A DNA stretch of 64,000 nt from Cylindrodendrum hubeiense (taxonomy: Eukaryota; Ascomycota; Sordariomycetes; Hypocreales; Nectriaceae). The stretch spans positions 124,001 to 188,000 of the forward strand of contig JAANBB010000032.1 of NCBI GenBank assembly GCA_014621425.1, read 5' to 3'. The notes under the pieces are model-generated. The model did not search any database. It saw only the letters and a list, made by a program, of their open reading frames with translations, and was not told the origin of the DNA. The translations under genes were made by a program, and so were the position numbers. Below are positions 1 through 11,147 of this stretch, piece after piece; position 1 is the stretch's first letter, and every line of letters starts with the position of its first letter.

Positions 1-667
1 CATAACGGTCGGTGAAACGGGAAGCTGGCTTGGGAGAAATTGAACATACTGCAAACATGCATTTCCAGTGTCTTCCATCCGCTACTCCACATACCTTCTC
101 TGCTTCCGGGGCACATCATGACAAGCTGCGTCTTTCCATCGATCGACGCCGCGGAATGGCAGGCGGTAAGCGAAATTGTACCCTGCAGGCCAATAAACAA
201 AGCACCCCGATCCATGCTTAGGATTCACCTGACTTTGATGAAATGTGTTTCTGATCTCGTATTCCAAAACCCAATCGTGGCCAACATGGCAGAATTCGCT
301 CACTCCTGAAACAATTGGAGAATCCTCCTAATGATGCACAGCCCTACCTAGGCACGATGAATTCGGATGCGCTAAGCGGAAATCTTACCCCATTATTCCA
401 CTTTTATCCGTTCAAAGCGTCACATTCCATCCACAGTATTGGCCTGTGAAATTAGTGTCATCCGGATCTCCCTGGTGTCTACGGTATTATGGTGGGCCAA
501 CAGCAGAGTGGCTAGGCTCTAAATTGCAGTGGCCGAGATTAAAATTAGCGTTGTTGGTTGTGCTGCGCTGCGCCCCATGTTCAAAACACGACCGAGTACA
601 TATATCATACGAAGCACCCACCGACACGTCGACAATCTGCCTCCTTAACCCGTTCAATCTTTGCTCA
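1..667. other. Intergenic, no gene supported
   Basis: Short overlapping reading frames occur on both strands, but none has a recognisable domain, plausible splice structure or good start. The last ~250 bases should be the promoter and 5' leader of the WSC gene that starts at 668. Confidence 0.6.
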
Positions 668-1342
668 ATGGCGCATCTTACCCTTACTTGCGCAACTTTG
701 CTCTCCTGGCTGTCGCTTGCGGCCGCCGGTGATTTCACCAGTGTTTCCACAGCGCCAACGCAACAGCTCAGCACTCTTCCGCTAGTCGACCAACTCACTT
801 CACAGGGCTGCTACGGATCGCTCTCGGCCACCGCAAACAAAACAGACCTAAAATGGTTGTCCTCTGGGGCATGCTGGGAGGTTTGCGTAAAACAGAAGAA
901 AGATGTTACGATAACGCACATGAACAACTGTTACTGTGCTGACACTTATCCACCTGAAGAGTCGCTGGTTGATGACAGCGAGTGCAACCACCCTTGTCCT
1001 TACTACGCACCTGAGGCATGTGGTGGCTCGGAAGCCTACAGTGTCTTCAACTCGGGCTCGAATATCCTGGTGAAGAATGACGACCCTGATAAGGCTACCC
1101 GTACCTCTTCTGCCTCGACCGGCTCTACTTCGACCGGCTCTGCTTCGACAGATTCTGCCTCTGCTTCGACCGACTCTGCTTCGACCGACTCTGCTTCAAC
1201 CGCCTCTTCCGCATCGACAACTGGTACCGATCCCAGCCAAACTACTTCGACCCCTGCTCCATCGGTCCAGACCAACGGTGCCAGCTATCAGTTCTCAATG
1301 ATTCAAGGCTTGGGTTGGCTCTCTCTGTTCTTGGCCATCTGA
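668..1342 (+). CDS. Secreted WSC-domain protein, probably GPI-anchored
   Basis: Single exon, 224 residues. The ATG at 668 was chosen because it opens directly into a hydrophobic signal peptide (MAHLTLTCATLLSW..., about residues 1-20); the same frame is open upstream only from a GTG. Residues ~38-125 form a WSC domain with its cysteine pattern (QGCYGSLS, NCYCADTYP, CPYYAPEACGG, AYSVFNSG). A Ser/Thr-Ala-rich stalk with near-perfect 15-nt repeats follows, then a hydrophobic C-terminal tail (FSMIQGLGWLSLFLAI), the layout of a GPI-anchored, O-mannosylated wall protein. WSC domains bind carbohydrate and occur in cell-wall stress sensors, but here there is no transmembrane segment followed by a cytoplasmic tail, so a sensor role is unlikely. 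A paralogue of almost the same length lies at 58722-59393. WSC assignment is firm; GPI anchoring is inferred. Confidence 0.88.
   Translation: MAHLTLTCATLLSWLSLAAAGDFTSVSTAPTQQLSTLPLVDQLTSQGCYGSLSATANKTDLKWLSSGACWEVCVKQKKDVTITHMNNCYCADTYPPEESLVDDSECNHPCPYYAPEACGGSEAYSVFNSGSNILVKNDDPDKATRTSSASTGSTSTGSASTDSASASTDSASTDSASTASSASTTGTDPSQTTSTPAPSVQTNGASYQFSMIQGLGWLSLFLAI
1112..1207 (+). repeat. 15-nt tandem repeat coding a Ser/Thr stalk
   Basis: About six units of the type GCTTCGACCGACTCT, with one 6-nt interruption, encode an A-S-T-D/G-S pentapeptide in the WSC protein. Such coding minisatellites commonly vary in copy number between strains. Confidence 0.85.
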
Positions 1343-2370
1343 ACTGAGCAGGGGAGTTTTCTGCACCAGTCCACTGGTTACAAAAAGAGTTGTAAATTTT
1401 TTTTTCAGGCGGTTAGACCTTCCAGCATTGGGAGAAGGAAACCGTTTGAGCTGGGAAATGGAAAGATAATAAAATGTGTTGCATCTACAGGTTCGGGAGA
1501 AATTAACCACTGTGCGTTTGCACTCACCGTAAATTGATCTTGATAAAGAAAATAAAGCACATGTCAGAAGTCAGGTGCCCGAACTAGAATTTTAGATCGT
1601 AGAATCCGTTTTTTTACGTCGCTCTTTTGCTCGGGCTACAAGTAGTTCCCATTCACTAATAGTAGTCCAACATGCTTTCTCTGGTCTTGGTGGAAACTGG
1701 GGGTGATGAGAGCCCACATAGTGATAACCGCATAAATTCCCAGTTTTGTTGAGTGACCTCTATCTCAACTCTCGCCAGGACTTTTTTGTACACCTTTTCT
1801 GCTCCATAACGAAGTTCGTTGATACATGGTCATAGAATGGGTCGAGCAAGAGTGAACAACCTTCTACTTGTTGTTTATTATTGCGGGACGAATGATAGGC
1901 GTCAAATTCTGCATGTCAACGGCTCGGTTTTTATTTTCACTGCTTAAGCGGATATTGAGTATTTGTTTGTACATCGTAACGACAGTTAAATACTCTCCGA
2001 TCGTTACTGCTACATCCTCAAGACCTTCTTTCAGTCGGGCTGGCGCTTCCCTGTCTGCTTGCCTTGACCTATCAGCATCTGCGACCCTGCAGCACTAAGG
2101 CTGGCTGCTAGACGCTATACCGGGTTAGGTTGATCCACAAGCCCATCACATGATCGGAAGTTAGGAATTGCCGAAGCGATTTAGCGTAGGCAGGAGGCAT
2201 CACCCTGGTTCCATTGGGTCGGATAATGCACAAGTCCGACAGTAGGCAACAGCAACTTGTGAAGACGTCTCCAGGCACCGAGCCTCTCTTATTGAAAGCC
2301 AAGATACATTTTCCCTGCCAAGAGCATCGCCTCTGCATTGTCTTGGCGTCGCGTTGCCGCTTCTGCAGCC
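1343..2370. other. Intergenic between WSC gene and Zn2Cys6 gene
   Basis: A T-rich stretch and the presumed WSC 3' end are followed by about 900 bases without a supported gene. Short frames here have no domain. The 3' part should be the promoter of the regulator at 2371. Confidence 0.55.
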
Positions 2371-4706
2371 ATGTCGACAGCCTTACCGACTCGAGAGAAG
2401 ACGACCCACGGCACGTCTTCGGCCTCGTCTTCAGCAGCACCTCCCCTATTCTCACAGCCGTCGGGACACAAGCGTGTGCTTGCATGTGTGCTCTGTCACC
2501 AACGCAAAGTCAAGTGTGAGCGCAAGTTTCCCTGCTCGAATTGCGTTAGGTCTGGTGCGCAATGTGTGCCGACCACTGTGATTCCGCGCCAACGAAGACG
2601 CCGCTTTCCTGAGCGGGTGCTTCTAGAACGTCTACGGAAATACGAGGACCTGCTGCGCCAGAACAATGTCAGCTTCGAACCGCTGCACAAGGACTGGACT
2701 GGGGAAGGGGATTCCAACAACCTTGAAGCCAACGATGACTCGGACGACGAGCATCCATCAGCCGCAAGGGGAGAGTCATCGTCCCTCTCGCCAGCCGACA
2801 ACTTTGACACAATCCCGGACACAAAGTATGTACTCATATAGAACCTGCAGTAAGGTAACTAACCGTACCAGGGATTTTTGGCACGTGATAAAACAAGGGG
2901 TATGCCACTCTCACGCATCACTGACGCTTTACTTACAATATGCCACAGTTTCTTGACTCCAAGTATCCCGACACCTCCAACGATGACGTCAAAAATGGCT
3001 TCACCGTAGAGGCATGGGATGAACTCTTTGACAACACTGACCACCTACTACTTGGCTCACGTCAGACATCAGTTGACCTCTCTGCTCTGCAACCAGAACC
3101 CGTGCACATCTTCAGGCTATGGCAAATTTATCTTGACAATGTCAACCCGCTCCTCAAAGTCACGCACACTCCAACCCTGCAACCACGCATCATCAAAGCC
3201 ATGGGCAATATGAAAAATATCAACCGGCCCTTGGAGGCTTTGATGTTCAGCATCTATTGCATGGCTATTCTGACCGTGTCCGAGGATGAGTGCCAGTCCT
3301 TGTTTGGTTCACCAAAGTCCGATCTTGTAATGAGATTTCAGTTTGGTGCGCAGCAAGCTCTCGCAAACTGCGGATACCTACGGACCAACAATCGCCTCTG
3401 CTTAACCGCACTGTATCTTTACTTGGTATGTCCATCGAAGAGTTAAATTGTTCGTCACTCAACAAACTAGGTCTCCGTCAGCGCCAGTACGAATCCTCGA
3501 TCCCTGTCAGCCATTCTCGGTGTTGCTGTTCGAATTGCGCGACGGATGGGAATCCACAATGAGACAGACAACAATAAATGTTCTCCGCTTGAGGGCGAAA
3601 TGCGTCGAAGGCTGTGGTGGTCACTGATTGTTTTTGATTCTCGGATCGGAGAGCTTGCAGATCACAAAAGTACGGGCATCTCTCCCATCTGGGACTGCCG
3701 AATTCCCCTCAACGTCAATGAATCCGAACTTCGACCAGAGATGAAGGAGGTTCCACCTATTGAGCTGAAGTCTACCGAGGCCCTGTTTATCGTCGTCCGC
3801 AGTGAGATATCCGACTTCCTCCGACATACGGCATTTTATCTCGACTTTTCCAGTCCGGCTTTGAAATCAGTCACCAAGGGTGTCCATCGGCGACCCGTGC
3901 CAGATGGCAGTGAGGTAGATACTCTAGAAGAGATGATCAACAATAAGTACCTCCAGTTCTTAGACCCTGAGATTCCACTTCACTACATCACTATTTGGAC
4001 AGCAAGAGCGACTTTTGCCAAATGGCGAATTGTGGAATACTACTGGAGATATTCTGGATCTTCTACGAAGCCGACAGAGTCACAGCTCGACGCGATCCTT
4101 GGCCATGCATTTCGCACGCTCGAGTGTGACACAAAGCTGATGTCCTCCCCCCTCACCAAAGGATACCATTGGCTGATTGAAAAGTACTTTCCTCTTCCCG
4201 GGTACATGCACATTGTTCGCGACATACGAAATCGCCCGGTCAGCAAGCAAGCTGAGCGAGCTTGGGAGATTATGAGTGACAGTTTCGAGGCTCGATCTGC
4301 GGCCTTCAATTCAAAAGTGAATCCCCGCTTTACCATGTTTAACAAAATCGTCATGGAAGTTTGGGAGCTTCGCGCGGCCGAGTTGAAGCGATTGGGAAAA
4401 CCCATAACGCTGCCGAGAATCGTGTCAAAGATTAAGAGCGTGCCGCAACCAACGCAAGATGACCAGATAACCAACCCAAAACAACCGGACAGCTTCTTTG
4501 AAACGAACATCAACGACCTTTCGATACCAATTCCAACGGTGTTCGATACTAACATCTTCCCGTATTCCATGGATTGGCAAGACACCACCGAGCAGAGCAG
4601 GCCGGAGGTTCAGAACCAGGGAGCCGGATTGCATTTGTCGGATGCCGATATGAACCAGCTCGACTGGGCTGCGATGGTTTGGGGATTTGGTGAGCACCAC
4701 CGCTGA
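2371..4706 (+). CDS. Zn2Cys6 transcription factor with fungal middle homology domain
   Basis: Exons join 2371-2825, 2872-2899, 2949-3425, 3471-4706 (731 residues, all phases consistent). The first in-frame ATG is at 2371; the frame also opens upstream, but only from TTG. The binuclear zinc cluster is complete at Cys39, 42, 49, 55, 58 and 65 (ACVLCHQRKVKC, CSNCVRSGAQC), followed by a basic linker and a short coiled-coil-like stretch (RVLLERLRKYEDLLRQ). The remainder is the fungal-specific transcription factor domain, with the typical ARRMGIHNE and EMRRRLWWSLIVFDSR motifs around residues 345-375. Exon 2 is only 28 nt. Nuclear regulator; targets unknown. The nearest possible target is the OPT transporter at 5917, the same strand and next downstream. 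Confidence 0.9.
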
Positions 4707-5916
4707 AAACGCTTCGTCGTCTTCACATCTAAACATCAAGTTAGGTTCGTTCTGATCAGGAGGGTCTGCGCCGAGAGTGCTAGATCCAGCCGAGAAGGCT
4801 GTTGAATCTGCTGTCGGTTTGCATCGCAGACAGTGTATTTTAGGGGTAATCATCACTCGTTATCTTTGTGGCATCATGTAAGAGTAGGACCTTTTGTAGT
4901 AGGATGACACAAGCTCAACTCATCATCTCAAGCGCACTTTCAGACCAGTGAACCAGTGACGAGGCAGCTAAAGTAATTGACAGCCATCTACCGATCTTGA
5001 TTCTGTGCAACCTTGCGGGGAAGGGCCGGCAACGGAAGAGACGGCACCAAAAGGACCAGGGACTGTGGAGTTGAGCTCCCTAATCCGGTCTTGGCTCGGT
5101 CCGCCCCACAAGTCGGGATTGTTGATAACAAAAGTCCCCCCCGGGGTATCACACAAACGGTCCGAAGATAGCCGATAAGAGCGTCAAAGAGTCCCGGAAT
5201 TGATAGTGATCTCATGTAAGTGGTGTTGGATGGCAAACACCGTGGCGAGAACTGCTGCCGTACGCCAATGCAATGGAGCCCCCAACCCAGTCACTCGGGT
5301 CTGACGGGAACGATTTGACATTTAATACTACCTAAAGCCTTCAAGTGAATTAGGAGTTAATAAAAGTGGGTGATTTACGGATCGACGCATTTATCGTAAA
5401 GCTATCAGTGCAGTGATCGCCCCTTGAACCATGCGGCGTAGCCCTTACTACGTAGTGCCATGAGACAGGCGCGATCAATATCGGTTGACACGGGTCCAAA
5501 GAGGCGGGCATTCCACCATAAGGTCATCTTTGTCGAGTAGGAGTTATTTAAAGTCACGAGATAGATGCGGGCAGCGGGTCGTCGGATATCCTGGTCAACC
5601 GTTTCGCAATTTGGAGCGCCGTGCGCGTCCACTCGATCGCTCTCAAATCTAGAACCGGACTGTGCCCCACAATGGTTGGAGGTGCAACGTAACCAACGGC
5701 CCAGGCTTGAGATAAGTTTGAGCATGTCAATTGGCCTAGGTGCCAGCTTCCTAGAACGTATTGTTCTGGGGGTTGTGTGGCAAGTGACCCAATCGGTGGC
5801 GATAAGGATCTGTATAATAACCAAAAGAAATCACAATCATGACATCCCCGTATCTGCAGGTGCTGCTCTCTCTTGCAGAACACCATCTGCTTGGCACAAA
5901 CTTTGGGGATTTTACC
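4707..5916. other. Intergenic, 1.2 kb
   Basis: No gene supported. Reading frames on the minus strand (4968-6092) are short, lack homology-like motifs and overlap the OPT gene start in antisense. The right part should hold the OPT promoter. Confidence 0.55.
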
Positions 5917-8481
5917 ATGGAAAAGCAGATAATACCCAATCCGTCCACGGATGACGCAGTCGTGAAAAGCGACTCGACTACCAAGGACATCTCCTCCGGC
6001 GAGAAAAGCGTCAGCGTTGCCAGCCACGATGTTGAGACAGGAAACAACCATTTCGTTGACCTAGAGATTGATTTCGACCGCGTTCTGGCCAAGGGGGAAG
6101 ATGAAGGCGACTATGACGCTGATACGAGTCCTTTTCCGGCTGTGAGAGCTGTCGTGCCCGAGACAGATGATGCTGGAATGCCAGTAAACACGTTGCGTGC
6201 CTGGATTCTGGGAATTGTAATACTTGCCTGAGACTCCTGCTAATAAAAACTTATGTTGACTGTTTCGCTAGGTGTTTGTGTTCCTCGGAGCGGGTGTCAA
6301 TCAATTCTTTGCGCTACGATATCCTGGTGTGCGCATTGTATCCCTGGTCGCCGAACTTATAGCTTTCCCGCTTGGCGTTATCCTCGCCAAGATTTTGCCT
6401 ATCAGCCGCTTCAACCCGGATCGCCATTTCAACATCAAGGAGCATGCCCTGGTGACCATCATGGCCAATGTGTCGTTCGGATTCGGATCGGCAGACGCAA
6501 CAAACATCATCCAGGCTGCCAAGCTCTACGGCTTCAAGCTCGCCCCAGGGTTCTCTGTCATGGCGGTGCTCTGCTGCCAGCTGAGCGGATACGCTGTTGC
6601 TGGTCTAGCCAGTCGATGGCTCGTTACACCAGCGAGTATGATCTGGCCCGGCGTTCTAAGTAACATTGCTCTATTGAGCTCGCTTCACTCGAGGGCCAAT
6701 GCTACGGCCGACGGATGGAAAATGACTCGAATCAAGTTCTTTATGGTGGTGGGTGCTGGTGCTTTTGTTTGGTACTGGTTCCCGGGCCTGATCTTCACCG
6801 GCTTGAGCTACTTTTCCTGGATCTGCTGGATTGCACCAAAGAACTTGGCTGTTAACCAGGTCTTTGGCATGGTCACAGGACTGGGCCTTTTCCCTTTGAC
6901 ATTCGATTGGTCTATGGTTGCCTACAACTCTAATCCTCTCCTGAGCCCACATTGGGCGGCTGTCAATGTCTTTGCTGGCTTCGCCATTTTCTTTTGGGTT
7001 ATGGTGCCTGCGATTTACTACACCAACACCTGGTTTACCTCTTACCTGCCGCTGTGCACGGCGGATGTGTATGATCGCTACGGAGAGCTTTACAACGTTT
7101 CGAATGTGTTGACAGGAGAACGATTCGATCAGGATAAGTATTCTGACTACTCGCCTCCATACCTCCCAGCTACCTTTGCGTTTGTCTATGGGCTCTCTTT
7201 TGCGTCGATTACAAGGTATGTTACTCCTAGATCTCCCACTTGTGACTTATCTCACGAAACAAACAGTGTTCTATCTCACGTTTACTTCTTCCATTGGGAC
7301 GAACTAAAGCATGCGCTTCACGGTACACTCAAGCTCGATATTCATGCACGTCTCATGTCCACATACCAAAAGGTCCCTTGGTGGTGGTGGGCCACTATTC
7401 TCACGGGTGTTCTTGCGATGAGCTTTGGCATGGCCGAGGGCTATGACACAGGACTCCCGTGGTACGGTGTTATCCTCGCGTTTGTGATCCCAGCGCTCTA
7501 CATGGTGCCTTGCGGTATGATCCAAGGTGTTACAAACGTAGATGCCAATCAGTTGAACGTCCTTTCGGAGTTCATTGGTGGATACATGTTCCAGGGCCGA
7601 CCAATTGCCAACATCCTCTTCAAGATTCTCTCCACAGATGTGGTCGGACAAGGATTGTACTTCTCCTCCGACATGAAGCTGGGGCATTATCTGAAGATTC
7701 CCCCTCAGACTTTATTCTTTGCCCAGGGACTTGCTACCATTCTTGGCGCCTTGACTCAGGTCGGTGTTACGCAGTGGATGCTTGGCAACGTAGATGACAT
7801 CTGCAGCGAGGACCAACCCAATGGGTTCTCCTGTCCAAACGGACGCACTGTTTTCTCCTCATCCGTTGTAAGTAAAAGAACCCAATATCCCCGCTTAGAG
7901 CTATCTTATTAACCTTGTCCGCTGCTAAGATTTGGGGCCTCGTCGGCCCCGCGCGCCTCTACTCCGTTGGCGCAATCTATAGCGGCCTACTTCATTTCTT
8001 CTGGATTGGGTTGATCCTGCCACCTATGACATACTTTATTTGGAAAAAGACCGGCAACAAATTTATCGAAAAGATAAACTGGCCTCTCATCTTCGTCGGA
8101 ACCTACAACGTGCCACCGGCTACTGGAATTAACTACAGCAGTTGGTACATCGTTAACCTGGTATTCAACAAGATTCTCTACCGAAAGTTCTATGCTTGGT
8201 GGACCAAGTACAATTATGTGCTTGCGGCTGCTCTTGATACCGGACTCGCTATCAGTGGGATTGTCATCTTCTTTGCCGTAACATACGGACCAAACGTGCA
8301 ATTCCCAGATTGGTGGGGAAATACAGTGTAAGCGAAAAATACCCTCGTATTGACAAAATGTTCCTGGAAACTGATATAGCAATTGAACAGGTGGCAAAAT
8401 ACTGCTGATGGATTGGGGCTACCATGGATGCAGATGCCAGATGTGGGATATTTTGGGCCAGCAAATGGGACATGGTCGTAG
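5917..8481 (+). CDS. OPT-family small oligopeptide transporter
   Basis: Exons join 5917-6216, 6272-7215, 7267-7867, 7930-8327, 8391-8481 (777 residues). An upstream in-frame ATG (5839) would add 26 residues; 5917 (MEKQIIPN) was preferred because it gives the usual soluble acidic N-terminus. The protein shows the family opening (SPFPAVRAVVPETDD, LRAWILG, FLGAGVNQFFALRYP), many hydrophobic segments, and a conserved end (INYSSWYIVNLVFN, VQFPDWWGN, VWQNTADGLGLPWMQ). The last exon was added because reading into the intron meets an immediate stop, while splicing 8327 to 8391 restores the family C-terminus. Intron 2 (51 nt) is a multiple of three and is read through in the raw frame. Plasma-membrane proton-coupled uptake of small peptides, or of glutathione-like compounds, is the family role; the substrate is unknown. 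Confidence 0.92.
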
Positions 8482-9112
8482 ATCAATTACGTACCCAAGT
8501 TGCTCCGCAGGCCACTAGCTAAGATTAGATATGCTAAAACATCAACATTGTGGGCTCCTTATTTCCGATGTAGTTTATCTCACCAGTCGTAGAGATGTTA
8601 GTTTAGCAAGTTGCGGTGGGTGGTAACTCATTCGGTTGTGAAACTTAGCGAAGATTATGTAGTGGTTCTATCTTCACTACAATACAAGCGATAACATTCT
8701 TTCAAAGTTCTCAGGGACGTGCTCATAGTATCTTAGTTGCCGTTTCCACGTAGAACTCTAAGTTGCTGCTTTATGTTGAGTTTGAGTAATTTAAACGTGG
8801 CGCTACATGAGATCTACTTTCTACCACCCATGGGGAATTCCAGGTCTATTTATGCCGCAAAACGTAAAGGCTACGCTGTTTCGTCCCTCATTGGCCTAGT
8901 TACATATCTTGTGTCTGTCTTCCCTGACGCGTTGGTGAGGCCGGGTCCAGCCAGAATCCTCCAAGTACCAGCGCTTCCTCGTATGTTGTGTCTGCGCCCA
9001 ACAGGGTCATAAAATAAGGAAATAAATAACCAGGTCACTAGAGCTAGTCGTAGCATTGTATTTCAGTGTCAAAACAGTAACCAGAGACGCTTCATTGATG
9101 AATGTTGCTAAA
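8482..9112. other. Intergenic between two converging genes
   Basis: Contains the 3' ends of the OPT gene (plus) and of the broken gene at 9113-11147 (minus). A 91-codon frame at 8737-9012 has no recognisable content. Confidence 0.55.
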
Positions 9113-11147
9113 CTAATTGTCTAAACCCAATCCAACTTCTTCTTCATGAGACTCCAAAAGCTCATCAAAATCGAACCTGAAATCCTGACCAGGCATTTGG
9201 TCGACAAAATTAGCAAGGAAAGACATGTCTGATAGTGAAAACCCATCTTGTCCATCAATGTTCAGAGTGGGTGAGGCTGCTTCCAGTGACTCATGAATCT
9301 GTCCAGAATTACCCGGCTGAGTATCAACCTGTTCAGGTTCCTCGGGTGGACCATTCTCGTGCAGTTCATTCTCGGGCACACTATTACTCTCTCGAAAAGC
9401 GCTAAACATGCCTTGGAGTACTGTACAGAAGGCATGATTGAGAATTTCAGGTGTCAGAGTCGGCTCGACTGCTTGATCAACCAGGTTCTCAATGTAAGGA
9501 CGAATTCGTCTTGGGAACTCAGTTTGAGAAAAAGTCTGAAATCTCTCCAACACTGTTCCATCATTCTGCAGCATGCTGAAAGCTATATTCGTGAAGATAA
9601 ACCCTTGATCCATATGCAGAGTTAGTGTAAGCAACTAGAACTGGGTGGAATACCTACACGGAGATGGGACGGACTCGTCTTCTGGAAAAAGAATCGTGTA
9701 TACTTCAGCCCATTTCTCCTCCTCTGATACTGTTCCTTTTGTTCTTTTCTTCAGTCGTAGTCTTCTCTCCTGGTCATCGTTGATGCCTTCTTGAGGTTCC
9801 CGTTCTTCAAGTTGACATGGGGTTGGGAGCCTCTAATGCTCGATTAGTTCTACTGATGAACCAAGGTCGCGATAGCAACGAGTACACTGATATCTTGGTA
9901 ATATGTGACGCCGATACAGGTGCTCCCTAAGTAAACATAGTGGTTAATAGCTGGCATATTATATTTGACAATGACATACTTGACTCTATGGACTGATCGC
10001 CATCCATGCCAGCAGCAAGTCCACTTACGTATCACAAAACGTCTCTCGTTATGCTTCAAAAATGGACAGGCAAGTAGCAATGATGAATCTTCTTCATCCT
10101 TCTTCGTTTTTGCTGTTCTTCACCATTGTCATCATCTCTGTCGTTGCCGCCCCTTTCACCCTCTCCATCTCTTCGGCGTTTACTACCTCTCTGCACCTTC
10201 GACCCAGTTCCATGCCGCACATCATTCGATGGAACAGAATGAGATTTCCACTCAGACGATTGGTCTCCATTGCCACGTGTCCACTCCGAAAGCTTTTGAA
10301 CCAGAAGGTTCTTCAGCCAGATCATCAAACGATCAATCAGAACATCTTTCCGAATAGATGCAATTTCGCCGGGAGAGATATGCCGAGTAGTCGAGGATGT
10401 AGTAACACTCGTTGATGAAGAGTCTTCCGTGCCCTCTCTGGGGCAAGAGTCAGCGAGACAAGTAGATTCTTCTTCTGTGCCTGCATTCCAGTCGCTAAAA
10501 GTCTGAAAACTCTCTCGTGTGGTTTCTATCTGTCCCGGCATTTCAGTGGGGTGTTCTTGCCTCAGACATAAGGGTGCAAGTCTGTTGGAAAGTTCATCGT
10601 CCGTAACTTGGCCAGTGGCTTCATCCGTGAGTGATCCGAAGACAGGATTTTGAGGTTCAGAGTCTCTGTTTTGAGGAGATTGTGGGTGCGAGTCGAAATT
10701 CACTTCAATGGACTCGACGGATAAATTTGGGTTGAGTTGGTCGGTTTCCTCTAGGTGTGTACCTAATTGTGGAGATATCCTTTGCGTGGAGGTTGGATTT
10801 CTCGTCGATGCCGTGATACCTTCAGGAATAGGCGAACCACTATGGCCATAGTGTGTGGATTGGGACGATCTTTGAGATGGTCCTCCTCCCTGCCACCTTA
10901 TGGACGTTGAGAGTTGAGAATTGTAGGAAGAGTAACTGCTTGTATCGGGCGGAAGAATAAGCCATCGACTAGGATGTACTTCGTGGTCATTAAGGTAGTC
11001 GTCAATTGGTGATCTCGCCGAGTCATGGGATTGAATATAGTCATCATCGTCGATATCAGTGTGGATATTACCGAGACTATCGTTGGAATCATCTTCTGCA
11101 CCATCGTATGCATCATCTTCGTTAAGCCGGTGGAATCGATGATCCAT
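9113..11147 (-). pseudogene. C2H2-like fungal zinc-finger protein, broken by a TAG and a probable frameshift
   Basis: Translation starts at 11147 (MDHRFHRLNEDD). The first ~350 residues are low-complexity, acidic and Ser/Thr-rich, ending in a basic EEQQKRRR run. The frame then shifts: the continuation (LLACPFLKHNERRF) lies in another phase near 10095-10105. After a 53-nt intron (9927-9979) the sequence reads KEHLYRRHILPRYQCTRCYR, matching a common fungal C2H2-like module (CPFxKHxxRR...VKEHLxRRH...CxxC...H...C). Inside this module, at 9833-9835, a TAG interrupts between the conserved His and Arg, and downstream sequence in the same frame remains family-like (EGINDDQ, EEKWAEVYTILFPED). A second intron (9583-9657) leads to the end at 9113. 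An unusual 47-nt intron could also explain the phase change, but not the TAG. Function of intact members is unknown. Confidence 0.72.

Noticed and set aside
4040..4588. A 182-codon minus-strand frame
   Set aside because: Lies entirely opposite the Zn2Cys6 gene at 2371-4706 and shows no domain.
7216..7266. Extra 17 residues in the OPT transporter (unspliced reading)
   Set aside because: The segment has GTATGT and CAG ends and interrupts a conserved helix; it is a 51-nt intron that happens to be in frame.
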